From a virus, in the IMG/VR virus record IMGVR_UViG_3300007538_000016, positions 1 to 33,409 of that record: a DNA stretch of 33,409 bases. The stretch is one strand, 5' to 3'. Under the pieces are notes generated by a model. That model searched no databases, was not told the DNA's origin, and worked only from the letters and a program-made list of their open reading frames with translations. Below are positions 1 through 7,061 of this stretch, one piece after another. Position 1 is the first letter of the stretch, and each line of letters starts with the position of its first letter. The position numbers were made by a program, and so were the translations under genes.

Positions 1-123
1 GAGTCAGTTGCAAAATCTAATATTTGGGTTCTTACTTGTACGCCTGAAGCTGTAGTTTGATTGAAGTTATTATAAACTCCATTGGCTAATTGCCAACCCG
101 CATCATAAGTATCATAAGATATA
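1..123. repeat. Terminal duplication, left copy
   Basis: Bases 1-123 are identical to bases 33287-33409. An exact direct repeat at both contig ends is what an assembler leaves when it walks round a circular or terminally redundant genome. The unique length is then 33,286 bp. The 851-codon reading frame crossing the junction stays in frame, which supports real continuity. The sequence cannot tell a physical terminal repeat from an assembly overlap. Confidence 0.97.
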
Positions 124-2057
124 AGTTGGTGTGGTTTAGTAGGTCTTTTATACAACGTAATTAAAGGGAGAGTAGGCGTACCAGGAGTGCAAACTACATT
201 CTTGACCGAAGGAAAACTACTCGTAGTGCCGTCACTATCAGTTACTGTAATGTCAGGCAGTATCAATGTACCTCCACTTGCAACCGTGTTTGTATAGCTT
301 TGGTCGCTATTCTCTACTGTTGCGTTTGCTGCTGGACTACAAGTAACGTTTTTAACAGAAGGAAAACTCGAAGTCGAACCGTCGCTATCAGTTACTGTAA
401 TGTCGGGCAGTATCAACGTGCCTCCACTTGCAACCGTATTTAAGTAGCTGCCGTCGCTGTTCTCTACATTAGCATCAGGTGCTAAAACATTGTCAGTTTC
501 TGTGGCTTTTACTAAGTTACTTGATAAAACTGTGCCAAGAGTATTAACCACATTGACAGTTGAATCAGCAACACTATAAACACCAGATCCCTCCGCTGTT
601 ACAGTAGCGCTTGCAATTAAAGTGCCATCACTTTTGTTTATATTTATCGTAGCATCGCCAATAATAATATCTTCACTAACATTACTAGGTATTAACTCGC
701 TTCTTAGTACCGCATTTAAAGTGTTTTTAATCACAGCAGTAGCATCAGGAGCAGTAATAGTCGATGCATCAGTTGCTAAGACGTTTGTGGTAGATAATGT
801 CGTGCCATCTGTGTTGTCTAAAGTGATTACGCTGTCAGGAATTCTAAAATATGCACCTTGTTTTGAACCTATTAATGTGCTTCCGCTCGATTGCCTTACT
901 TCGATGTTTAAAGTTCCGCCTGAAGCTACATTGTCAAAAAATACACTATTTACATTCACCGTACCATCTGCCGCTAAACTACAAACTACATTTACAACAG
1001 AAGCCTGAGTAAACGTACTCCCATCGCTGTCTGTTACTGTAATGTCAGGAAGTATTAATGTGCCACCACTAGCAACGGTACTCGTATAACTACTATCGCT
1101 GTTCTCTACCGTCGCATCCGCAGCAGGAGAGCAGACCACATCTTGAACACTAGGCACATTCCTAGTTGAGCCATCTGAATCAGTTACTTGAATATCAGGC
1201 AACACCAATGTGCCACCACTAGCAACCGTATTCGTGTAACTACTATCGCTATTTCGCACCGCTCCACCACTTCCTGCATCAATCGTGTAGCTGCCGCCTG
1301 AAGGTATTTGCGTGATTAACTGCCCTGAAGGAGTTAATAAGTTTCCAGGAGCGCAAGCCGTGTCAGGAAGCGCTCCGCAATAGCTCAAGACAGGAATACC
1401 AATCAACACTTCGATAGCCGACAAATAAGCAGGCATGATTTGCCTTTCGTCGCCCCCTGAAATCGTTTGCCCCCCTGTTGCGAATTTCGCGTGATTCGTG
1501 CGAGCTACTCTGCCTATCTCTCCTAACAATGGAGAAGCCTTGCAAGCATTGACAAAGGCATCTATTAAATTAGTCAAAGGGTCGAATACCTCCGTGTAAT
1601 GGTCGCTAGTTTCCCAGTCGTTCTGCATAGAATTGAAGAAGTACAACCGAACATCCCCTTCAGAGTCAATCGACGAAAGCTCATCTTCAGGTTGCGAGCG
1701 CTCCAACAACTCGAACATCCAAATCATCGGCATTGAGTCCTTGATGTTCATGGCCGCCACTTGCGCGTGAACGTCCTTGTATTTACCAAAAACAAACGTA
1801 GGCTTGGCAATTGGGTAAACCAACCCGGCCGTTGGTGCAGAAGCCCCTGACAAGGTAAGCGAAGAATTAAAAGTAAACGCCTCTACTCGATAGGTAACAC
1901 CGTCAATAACTACTGTCTTGCCGACGTTCAGGTACTGCGTGTTCTCGCACTCGCAAACGTAATGGCCGTCTGGATTGGTAGTCACCGACTTGAATTTCAA
2001 GTTCAGCGATAACTCGTTTGTAATTACGGTCGAAAGAATGTCCTTTACTTGCCTCAT
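1..2057 (-). CDS. Neck/tail-completion-like protein fused to repeat adhesin and Lcl-like domain, N-terminal part
   Basis: This is the first 685 codons of an 851-residue protein that runs off the left end and resumes at 33286, stopping at 32788. I checked every codon from 2057 to 3 and found no stop. ATG at 2057 overlaps the connector stop (ATGA). Residues 1-240 are globular and resemble proteins found after head-tail connectors in Bacteroidota phages, probably a neck or tail-completion part. Residues about 266-358 and 523-622 hold 50-residue repeats with the core VASGGTLILPDITVTDSDGS. The region between carries a second, looser Ser/Thr/Asp-rich beta repeat. The likely role is a virion adhesin anchored at the neck or tail. 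Structure and repeats are seen; host binding is inferred. Confidence 0.85.
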   Translation of the reverse strand, partial: MRQVKDILSTVITNELSLNLKFKSVTTNPDGHYVCECENTQYLNVGKTVVIDGVTYRVEAFTFNSSLTLSGASAPTAGLVYPIAKPTFVFGKYKDVHAQVAAMNIKDSMPMIWMFELLERSQPEDELSSIDSEGDVRLYFFNSMQNDWETSDHYTEVFDPLTNLIDAFVNACKASPLLGEIGRVARTNHAKFATGGQTISGGDERQIMPAYLSAIEVLIGIPVLSYCGALPDTACAPGNLLTPSGQLITQIPSGGSYTIDAGSGGAVRNSDSSYTNTVASGGTLVLPDIQVTDSDGSTRNVPSVQDVVCSPAADATVENSDSSYTSTVASGGTLILPDITVTDSDGSTFTQASVVNVVCSLAADGTVNVNSVFFDNVASGGTLNIEVRQSSGSTLIGSKQGAYFRIPDSVITLDNTDGTTLSTTNVLATDASTITAPDATAVIKNTLNAVLRSELIPSNVSEDIIIGDATININKSDGTLIASATVTAEGSGVYSVADSTVNVVNTLGTVLSSNLVKATETDNVLAPDANVENSDGSYLNTVASGGTLILPDITVTDSDGSTSSFPSVKNVTCSPAANATVENSDQSYTNTVASGGTLILPDITVTDSDGTTSSFPSVKNVVCTPGTPTLPLITLYKRPTKPHQLISYDTYDAGWQLANGVYNNFNQTTASGVQVRTQILDFATD
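191..490 (-). repeat. Two tandem 150-bp units in adhesin gene
   Basis: Units 191-340 and 341-490 are near-identical direct repeats inside the 851-residue gene. Both contain GTTACTGTAATGTC[AG]GGCAG and CCTCCACTTGCAACCGT in the same register. Each encodes a 50-residue unit ending in a conserved Cys-Ser/Thr-Pro motif. Such repeats can expand or contract by recombination. Confidence 0.85.
984..1260 (-). repeat. Second pair of 50-residue repeat units
   Basis: A second pair of the same repeat (about 984-1133 and 1134-1260) encodes the same 50-residue motif with more nucleotide divergence than the 191-490 pair. It is separated from that pair by about 500 bp encoding a different beta-rich repeat. 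Confidence 0.75.
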
Positions 2058-2563
2058 AACATTGATTGATAGTCGAAGTTGCAGCCGTCAAAGTTAGGGT
2101 AGTCGGTCGGGTTGTCGTCCAAATAAAGCTGAAGATACCTAACGGCCTCGACCGCCCTGTTGTTTACTACTACCGACTTCTTCATTAAGCCTTCTGTGTT
2201 TGCAGCCTCCTGATTGATTGACTTGTTTCCGGTGCTTATGTTTACAATCGACTGCTGAGAAACAAAGTCGCAGTAAGTGAGATAAACAAGAATGTTTTTT
2301 AAGCCCAAACAATAGAACGGAATGTGATCAACAACAGCCTCAAAGTCGCCCCATATAGTTATCCATTTCGCAGTAGTAGGTACAGCAGGGTCGCCCGTCA
2401 AGTCGTCGATAAACGCCTGCCCTAACTCGTCGCCCATAATGCGCTTGATAATTGAGTAGAGCTTCTTGTCCACTAGGAATGTAGCCAAGTCTGTGTCCGT
2501 GTATTGGTCGGTCGCTATCTTTGTGTAACCGCTCGCAAAATCTGTTGTTTTTAAAATACTCAT
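2054..2563 (-). CDS. Head-tail connector-like protein (169 aa)
   Basis: This helical 169-residue protein lies between the capsid block and the neck/adhesin gene. That is where siphophages of this kind encode the adaptor that docks under the portal ring. Size and alternating amphipathic helices (an ILKTTDFASG start and an internal GDELGQAFIDDL segment) fit such adaptors, but I see no diagnostic motif. It starts 4 nt after a TAACTTTG element, so it may be translated from a leaderless mRNA, and its stop overlaps the next ATG (ATGA). The role is inferred mainly from position. Confidence 0.6.
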   Translation of the reverse strand: MSILKTTDFASGYTKIATDQYTDTDLATFLVDKKLYSIIKRIMGDELGQAFIDDLTGDPAVPTTAKWITIWGDFEAVVDHIPFYCLGLKNILVYLTYCDFVSQQSIVNISTGNKSINQEAANTEGLMKKSVVVNNRAVEAVRYLQLYLDDNPTDYPNFDGCNFDYQSML

Positions 2564-2567
2564 AATG

Positions 2568-2575
2568 CAAAGTTA
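2568..2575 (-). promoter_or_regulatory. TAACTTTG -7 element, connector gene
   Basis: The minus strand reads TAACTTTG, matching the Bacteroidota -7 consensus TAnnTTTG, 4 nt before the ATG at 2563. It sits in the T-tract side of the preceding terminator, so termination and re-initiation are packed together. No clear -33 TTTG was found. Confidence 0.55.
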
Positions 2576-2576
2576 C

Positions 2577-2607
2577 AAAAAAGCCCCGACAAATAATCGT
2601 CGAGGCT
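2577..2607 (-). terminator. Intrinsic terminator after the 64-aa gene's upstream junction
   Basis: On the minus strand AGCCTCGAC pairs with GTCGGGGCT (9 bp, one G-T wobble) round an 8-nt loop, followed by six T residues. It ends the transcript of the small gene at 2631-2825 just before the connector promoter. Confidence 0.85.
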
Positions 2608-2630
2608 ACCAATCTAAACACACACAAAAA

Positions 2631-2825
2631 TTATTCTGCTTTATTCTTTCTAGCGCGAGGTTTTTTGGTTGGTTTAGCTTCTTCTGCTTCAGGTGCTTCT
2701 TCTTTGGTTGTGATACCTGATTGAGTTGCCGCACCTTTGGCAATTAAGATTTTCCCTGTTTCCTCGCTTACTTCTTTTTCAACGCCTTTCTTAAGGCTGA
2801 ATTTACCTGTTCCGATTATTTTCAT
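2631..2825 (-). CDS. Small capsid-region protein (64 aa)
   Basis: The N-terminal half (KGVEKEVSEETGKILIAKGA) resembles the short beta-strand plus helix proteins often found next to phage capsid genes (DUF7302-like pattern). The C-terminal half is a Glu/Ala then Lys/Arg-rich tail (KKPRARKN), which could bind DNA or other virion proteins. I take the ATG at 2825. A longer TTG frame to 2843 would run into the TACCTTTG promoter element. It may be a head accessory protein; the function is not established. Confidence 0.6.
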   Translation of the reverse strand: MKIIGTGKFSLKKGVEKEVSEETGKILIAKGAATQSGITTKEEAPEAEEAKPTKKPRARKNKAE

Positions 2826-2840
2826 GATTTCAAATTTTGA

Positions 2841-2848
2841 CAAAGGTA
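2841..2848 (-). promoter_or_regulatory. TACCTTTG -7 element
   Basis: The minus strand reads TACCTTTG, 15 nt before the ATG at 2825. It is the same variant as the one upstream of the major capsid gene (4963-4970). Confidence 0.5.
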
Positions 2849-2853
2849 GAAAA

Positions 2854-3375
2854 TTATTCTTTTTCAGGCTTACACTTCTTTAACCCATCAATCGCTTGCT
2901 CTAATAGCTCAATGGTTTCATCAAAGGCTTTGAACATCCCTAGCGACTCTTGCTTCGGTTGCTCCTTTTTAATAGCGCGCATTTGTTCAAAACCGATATA
3001 AAAATTGTAATAATGTTTGTTTCGGACTACATACCTTTCTTCAAAACTGTTATTAAGGTCGCATATAAACTCGAAGGCTTCCCACTCATGATTATCATTA
3101 TCCCTAACCTCAACCATCTCGCCTCGCTGTGGTGCTAGGAATTCTTCGAGGGTTATTTGTTTAGCACCGTGTTTTATGAATGTTTCTGAACGATTGCCAA
3201 AACTCAAAGCACCAAACTCATCTAAATAAAAAAACCTATCTGTTAAATGTGAGGGTGTCTTTTCACCATCCCTCCAGTTATACCCAAGCTCAAAGGCTCT
3301 TTCCTGAAACTGTTTAGCTTCTCCCCCGTTTCGCGCGTAAAACTTCAAGTCCTGCGCTTTATAGTTGTCTTTCAT
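2854..3375 (-). CDS. Unrecognised protein inserted after capsid gene (173 aa)
   Basis: I do not recognise a family. The protein is soluble, rich in aromatic residues (YNFYIGFEQ; RFFYLDEFGALSFGNR) and ends in a predicted helix with heptad-like spacing (DETIELLEQAIDGLKK). It is bounded by the capsid terminator (3426-3458) upstream and has its own TATATTTG element, the class otherwise used by replication genes. It therefore looks like a separately expressed accessory gene placed in the head region. Alternatively it could be a virion or early host-interaction protein. Confidence 0.55.
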   Translation of the reverse strand: MKDNYKAQDLKFYARNGGEAKQFQERAFELGYNWRDGEKTPSHLTDRFFYLDEFGALSFGNRSETFIKHGAKQITLEEFLAPQRGEMVEVRDNDNHEWEAFEFICDLNNSFEERYVVRNKHYYNFYIGFEQMRAIKKEQPKQESLGMFKAFDETIELLEQAIDGLKKCKPEKE

Positions 3376-3400
3376 AATCTTCCTTTTTAATATTAGACCA

Positions 3401-3408
3401 CAAATATA
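3401..3408 (-). promoter_or_regulatory. TATATTTG -7 element
   Basis: TATATTTG on the minus strand, 25 nt before the ATG at 3375 and just downstream of the capsid terminator. A TTTG on the minus strand (3425-3428) lies 16 nt further upstream, a little short of usual -33 spacing. Confidence 0.55.
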
Positions 3409-3425
3409 TAAATAATTAGATACAC

Positions 3426-3458
3426 AAAAAAAAGCCCCACGAAAATATCGCAGGGCTT
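3426..3458 (-). terminator. Intrinsic terminator after major capsid gene
   Basis: The minus strand has AAGCCCTGCGA pairing with TCGTGGGGCTT (11 bp with two wobble pairs), then a run of T residues. It lies 59 bp after the capsid stop and isolates the capsid transcript from the next gene. Confidence 0.88.
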
Positions 3459-3516
3459 CTTTCGATGAATAAAGAGTACTATCGCTTGAAATAGCCCCTC
3501 CCTTAATTTAATTCAA

Positions 3517-4842
3517 TTAGGGAGTTTCGAGAAGGGTTTTATCAGTAGAAAAGTCGCCTTTCACAAACGCAGTTCTGTCATTATTCTTAACGAAACAAAC
3601 ACCTCTCCATTCTGCGCGAACAGTACGAAGGTTTTTGGTGAAGTCGTCTGAATCCAAACCAACTTCAATGTTGATGTCAGAACGGTCAAGAACAAATGCG
3701 CGGCTAAAATCGCCAATTAAGTACTGGTCTTGAGTTACCAAAGTAGTCGGGATAATTGGTATGCCTGCAAGTGATAATTGGCTACCTACCATGAACAAGT
3801 TTTCAACGTAACGCTTGTCAGTAGCAGAAACCTTTGCCATTTTCAAGCTTGTTACATCCGAAGGGTGCATCAAGATAGCTGTCGGAGCTCCTTGCTCTGC
3901 AATAGCGATTTGGTTGACGGCTACGTTCAGAACGTCAACGATGTTAGCGTTGTCAACTGTTCCTGCAAATGTTCCTCCTGCGAAAGCAGTAGCTACATCG
4001 TAGATACCGTGAAGGTTGTTTCCAGCTCCATCGCCTGAGTAAACACCAAGTTCAACGGCTTTTAACAGCTCACGAAGCAACTCATTGTTGATTTCGCTTG
4101 CCATAAAGTCGATGTCCTCAATCATCTCATCAGTAACTTTGATAAAGGCAGTAGTTTTAACTACATTTTCTAAACCTAAAAGGATGTCAAAGTCGATTTG
4201 ATTTTTAGCTGCACCTTCGCCAGTCTGTCCTGCTGAACCGTCTTTGTTAGCTTGGTAAGCCCACTTAATCAAGTTCGACTGAGTTCTACCACGAGAAACC
4301 AAATCCAACAATCTCACTTGACGTGAAGCGATTGCATTTAGGCCTGGAATTAGCTCTGGTTGTGGAAGCTCTCCAGTCACGTTGCTTGTAATGCTCATAG
4401 TACCTGCTGCTTTAAAAGCAAAGCCTGCTCCTGCAACATCAGTAGATTTGAAAGAACCATCTCGGTTAGCGATAGTCTTCAATTTCTCTGCGTTCTCTTT
4501 TAAGCCCAACTCGATAGCTTCTTTCACGCTTGTCGCTCTGTGGACTTTTTCGCCTTCATGAAGCTTGCGAAGTGCTACTCCTTGCTCCTTCAATGCAGCG
4601 TTCAATGCTGTCATCTGCTTGGCGATGTTCTCATTGATTTCATTCTGAATTGCTTTCAAATCTTCTTTCGAAGCTTTGTTCTCAATCATAGAATCGCGAA
4701 GGTCATTCATACCCTCGTTAAAATCAATCATGTGTTCGGCTTGCTTCTCGGCATCTAGCTCTGAGAAGGTAGTTTCTGTTAAGCCTAAGTGCTTAACGTA
4801 GTCAGCGAATTTAACGCCTGACTTGTACTCAAATTTCTCCAT
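3517..4842 (-). CDS. Major capsid protein, HK97 fold, with N-terminal delta domain
   Basis: The 441-residue protein forms the icosahedral shell. Residues 1-110 are charged and helical (coiled-coil-like, about 30-100), typical of the delta/scaffold domain removed by the prohead protease. The following 330 residues follow the HK97 pattern: VRLLDLVSRGRTQSNLIKW early, a long E-loop region, the spine segment ELLRELLKAVELGVYSGDG, and the late segment DFTKNLRTVRAEWRGVCFVKN. The gene directly follows the protease gene and has a 120-nt leader with its own TACCTTTG element. The identification is firm from both sequence pattern and order portal-protease-capsid. Confidence 0.95.
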   Translation of the reverse strand: MEKFEYKSGVKFADYVKHLGLTETTFSELDAEKQAEHMIDFNEGMNDLRDSMIENKASKEDLKAIQNEINENIAKQMTALNAALKEQGVALRKLHEGEKVHRATSVKEAIELGLKENAEKLKTIANRDGSFKSTDVAGAGFAFKAAGTMSITSNVTGELPQPELIPGLNAIASRQVRLLDLVSRGRTQSNLIKWAYQANKDGSAGQTGEGAAKNQIDFDILLGLENVVKTTAFIKVTDEMIEDIDFMASEINNELLRELLKAVELGVYSGDGAGNNLHGIYDVATAFAGGTFAGTVDNANIVDVLNVAVNQIAIAEQGAPTAILMHPSDVTSLKMAKVSATDKRYVENLFMVGSQLSLAGIPIIPTTLVTQDQYLIGDFSRAFVLDRSDINIEVGLDSDDFTKNLRTVRAEWRGVCFVKNNDRTAFVKGDFSTDKTLLETP

Positions 4843-4970
4843 TTCTTTGTTTTTTAGAGATTATACAATAGATTATTCAAGCGGCTTACTTAAAAGTGCT
4901 TTATGGAGAGTGTAGTATTAACGGCTCTTTATTACTTGGCAGTAAGTGCCTATGTCAAGCTGCAAAGGTA
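4843..4970 (-). promoter_or_regulatory. Capsid promoter element and 120-nt leader
   Basis: TACCTTTG (minus strand, 4963-4970) overlaps the last codons of the protease gene, and 120 nt separate it from the capsid ATG. The leader contains GGCA-CTTAC-TGCC (4938-4950) and, further on, AAGTAAGCC, which could pair alternatively with the first arm. An A-rich stretch (AAAAAACAAAGAA) precedes the ATG, as is common in Bacteroidota. A long leader is unusual here because most other starts are close to their element. Confidence 0.5.
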
Positions 4971-5735
4971 TTAAAACCTTTTCAGGAATAAAGAAGGTTG
5001 TTTCTTAACATTTGTTGGCAACGCCTTGATGTTTTCAATTCCAAGTACAGGAGTCATTACGTTGCTACCGAACAGAACAGCGCTAACCTCAAAGATTTTA
5101 GCTTCCTTAACGGCAAAGAAATAACCGCGTTGTTCAGCTTTTTCTTTGTTAATTACTTGAGGGAAGTACTTGAGCCAGTTCTTGTATTCGTCGCTGTCGC
5201 CTTCCTCATTGATAGCCATGTCTATTTTTACATACTGCAACCCTATCGAATGCTGAGTTACCTCGCCATTCTTGTACATTAGGTACAGCTTCTCGTCATA
5301 TTCACGCTTCGGTTCAAACTCGAATATCAATCCTTCGGCTTGTTTTACTTCACCTTCAGTATAGCCAATGTCAGAGAGAACAATATCTTCTGCATATACC
5401 GCAAGCGTTGTGCCTATCTTAGCTCCTATGCTATGCTCGTGATCGCGAAGCACCGGAATCGAAGTTCCTTTTTCATTGATTGACTTTAGCCAACTTCCAG
5501 GAAGCATCACGTCGTCGTGGCTGTCCATCCAGTTCGCAAGGTTGGCTATCAACTTCACGGAAAACCTATCGCTAACATCTGCTTTATTTGCTGTTGCTTT
5601 GGTCGCAGCTAAAAGCATAGACACATCAGAGAAAATAGGAAGCGCCCTTTTCTCTTTGATTATTTCGTCTTTCTTCTCTCGAAGGTGAGCGAATAACTCT
5701 TGCTTTGTTTCGAATGTTGGGATAGTTACTCTCAT
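4971..5735 (-). CDS. Prohead protease, HK97 (U35-like) family
   Basis: The 254-residue protein is a serine protease that cleaves the delta domain of the capsid protein during maturation. The region PVLRDHEHSIGAKIGTTL (residues 94-111) carries the candidate catalytic His (99 or 101). GEVTQHSIGLQYVKI (157-171) carries the candidate Ser163 in the usual position after a G-x-V/I strand. The 30-residue N-terminal extension is charged. It is translationally coupled to the portal (ATGA at 5732-5735) and followed by the capsid gene. Confidence 0.9.
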   Translation of the reverse strand: MRVTIPTFETKQELFAHLREKKDEIIKEKRALPIFSDVSMLLAATKATANKADVSDRFSVKLIANLANWMDSHDDVMLPGSWLKSINEKGTSIPVLRDHEHSIGAKIGTTLAVYAEDIVLSDIGYTEGEVKQAEGLIFEFEPKREYDEKLYLMYKNGEVTQHSIGLQYVKIDMAINEEGDSDEYKNWLKYFPQVINKEKAEQRGYFFAVKEAKIFEVSAVLFGSNVMTPVLGIENIKALPTNVKKQPSLFLKRF

Positions 5736-7003
5736 TGTTCTTGGTTATTAGTTGTTTCGCCTCGTGAAGTTATTGGTTTGGCTGTGTCGTATTGCTCGCC
5801 TGTTAAAGGCTCGTAGCCGATTTCTTGCCTAGCTTCGTTTGGTGTGATTATTCCTGCCTTCACATCTTCTCTTGCCTGAAGTCTAATTTCTTGTGGAGAA
5901 GGATTTAAGGCTTCAATCTCGGCTGTTTTAATTTTTATTAGATACTTCTTGCCGTCCATTTGTCCCCACCTCGAAAGGAATTTGCGCTTGTAGCCGTAAA
6001 GGAATCGCTTAGCATTAGGGATAAACACATCGTTGTAAAGGGTCTTCACCGCTTCTTCTCTGTTAGCGTGTGTCTTGTTTTCAGGGTCGTTGAACATTTC
6101 AGAAGGCATAAAGTAGGCCGTGCAAAGCTCCCTGAGTAGCTGGCTACCTTGCTCAATCATTTGCATGTCCGAAGCCGCCGCACCTAACTGCTGCACACGC
6201 GCAGGGCTACCGATTGTGATTACTGAATTTGCTCTGTGCGCTCCTCCTAAGTCTTGCCTAGTAGCTTCCTCAACTGCTTTTCTGTCTTTCTCAGTTAAGA
6301 CTAACCCGGTGCTTCCACCTTCTCCGGAGATAAGATTTGACACCCCTCTGTTTTTAAAGTACCACGCTTGAGCAGTCGCTTGGTTGTTCGAAGCTTCTAG
6401 CTTGTTCCAAGCCGCTTGCAATGGAGAAAGTCCATTTCTGTATAGCATCGAATCAACTGAGGGATTGAACATTCTCAGGTGCATAACCTCGTGAGGCATG
6501 AATTTCTGAACGCTGCCTCTGTTTGTGAATTGATAAGAACGCACTTCGCTAAGTAAGTCGTTTTGATTCTCAAGCACTATTTTCATCAATTCAGGAGGTG
6601 TACCGATAAGTCTTTCAGGCATAAATCCAATCTCTGAGGGGGCGATGAAATAAGCCTCACCGTTCAGAAAATAAAAAGCCATTTGGGCTTCGAGGTATTC
6701 TGCGAGCGTTTGGTCTTGGTTTGGATAAAAGACAAGGTCGTAAACCTGTCCTTCGGTGATTTCGATTAATTCTCCATTGCGTTCTTCGTAAAGGCCAAAG
6801 GGAAGAAAAGCTACTCCTTCAGCGGCTTTCTTAACAATAGCGTAGATATTCAGATTACTCATGTAACCTAATTCTACTGCCTGTCTGTCCGAAATTGAGT
6901 TGTACGAAAATGATGTTCCAAGCGGAAGAAAGAAGTTTCTGAATGTCGGCTCTGAGCGTAGTGTTCTCCACCAGTCTTTAAAGCCCCCAAGACGTACCGC
7001 CAT
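5732..7003 (-). CDS. Portal protein, HK97 family
   Basis: The 423-residue protein forms the dodecameric ring through which DNA is packaged. It shows the HK97-portal order: an N-terminal segment with a NIYAIVKKAAEGVAFLPFGLY helix, then QMAFYFLNGEAYF, then the central EVMHLRMFNPS..GLSPLQAA motif, and late SEMFNDPENKTHANREEAVK. It lies between the terminase and the protease and is preceded by TAATTTTG (7017-7024) with a TTTG 21 nt further upstream, the best-formed promoter in the genome. Confidence 0.95.
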   Translation of the reverse strand: MAVRLGGFKDWWRTLRSEPTFRNFFLPLGTSFSYNSISDRQAVELGYMSNLNIYAIVKKAAEGVAFLPFGLYEERNGELIEITEGQVYDLVFYPNQDQTLAEYLEAQMAFYFLNGEAYFIAPSEIGFMPERLIGTPPELMKIVLENQNDLLSEVRSYQFTNRGSVQKFMPHEVMHLRMFNPSVDSMLYRNGLSPLQAAWNKLEASNNQATAQAWYFKNRGVSNLISGEGGSTGLVLTEKDRKAVEEATRQDLGGAHRANSVITIGSPARVQQLGAAASDMQMIEQGSQLLRELCTAYFMPSEMFNDPENKTHANREEAVKTLYNDVFIPNAKRFLYGYKRKFLSRWGQMDGKKYLIKIKTAEIEALNPSPQEIRLQAREDVKAGIITPNEARQEIGYEPLTGEQYDTAKPITSRGETTNNQEQ

Positions 7004-7016
7004 AATATAGTTTTTG

Positions 7017-7049
7017 CAAAATTACAAAAATAAAATGATAGGGTGCAAA
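7017..7049 (-). promoter_or_regulatory. Promoter upstream of portal gene
   Basis: On the minus strand TTTG (7046-7049), 21 nt and TAATTTTG (7017-7024) match the two-part Bacteroidota promoter (TTTG, about 19-21 nt, TAnnTTTG). The start codon is 13 nt downstream. It is one of the few elements here with a recognisable -33 half. Confidence 0.65.
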
Positions 7050-7061
7050 ATGATTATTCTA

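Noticed and set aside
622-1008. Plus-strand reading frame of 128 codons
   Set aside because: It lies wholly opposite the 851-residue gene, is Ser/Val-rich as the complement of a Thr/Asp repeat would be, and has no promoter or neighbours on the plus strand.
1363-1545. Short minus-strand frame
   Set aside because: Out of frame inside the open 851-residue gene with Arg/Ser-rich composition typical of a shadow.
2340-2627. Minus-strand frame of 95 codons
   Set aside because: Overlaps the connector gene out of frame and crosses its promoter and the terminator.
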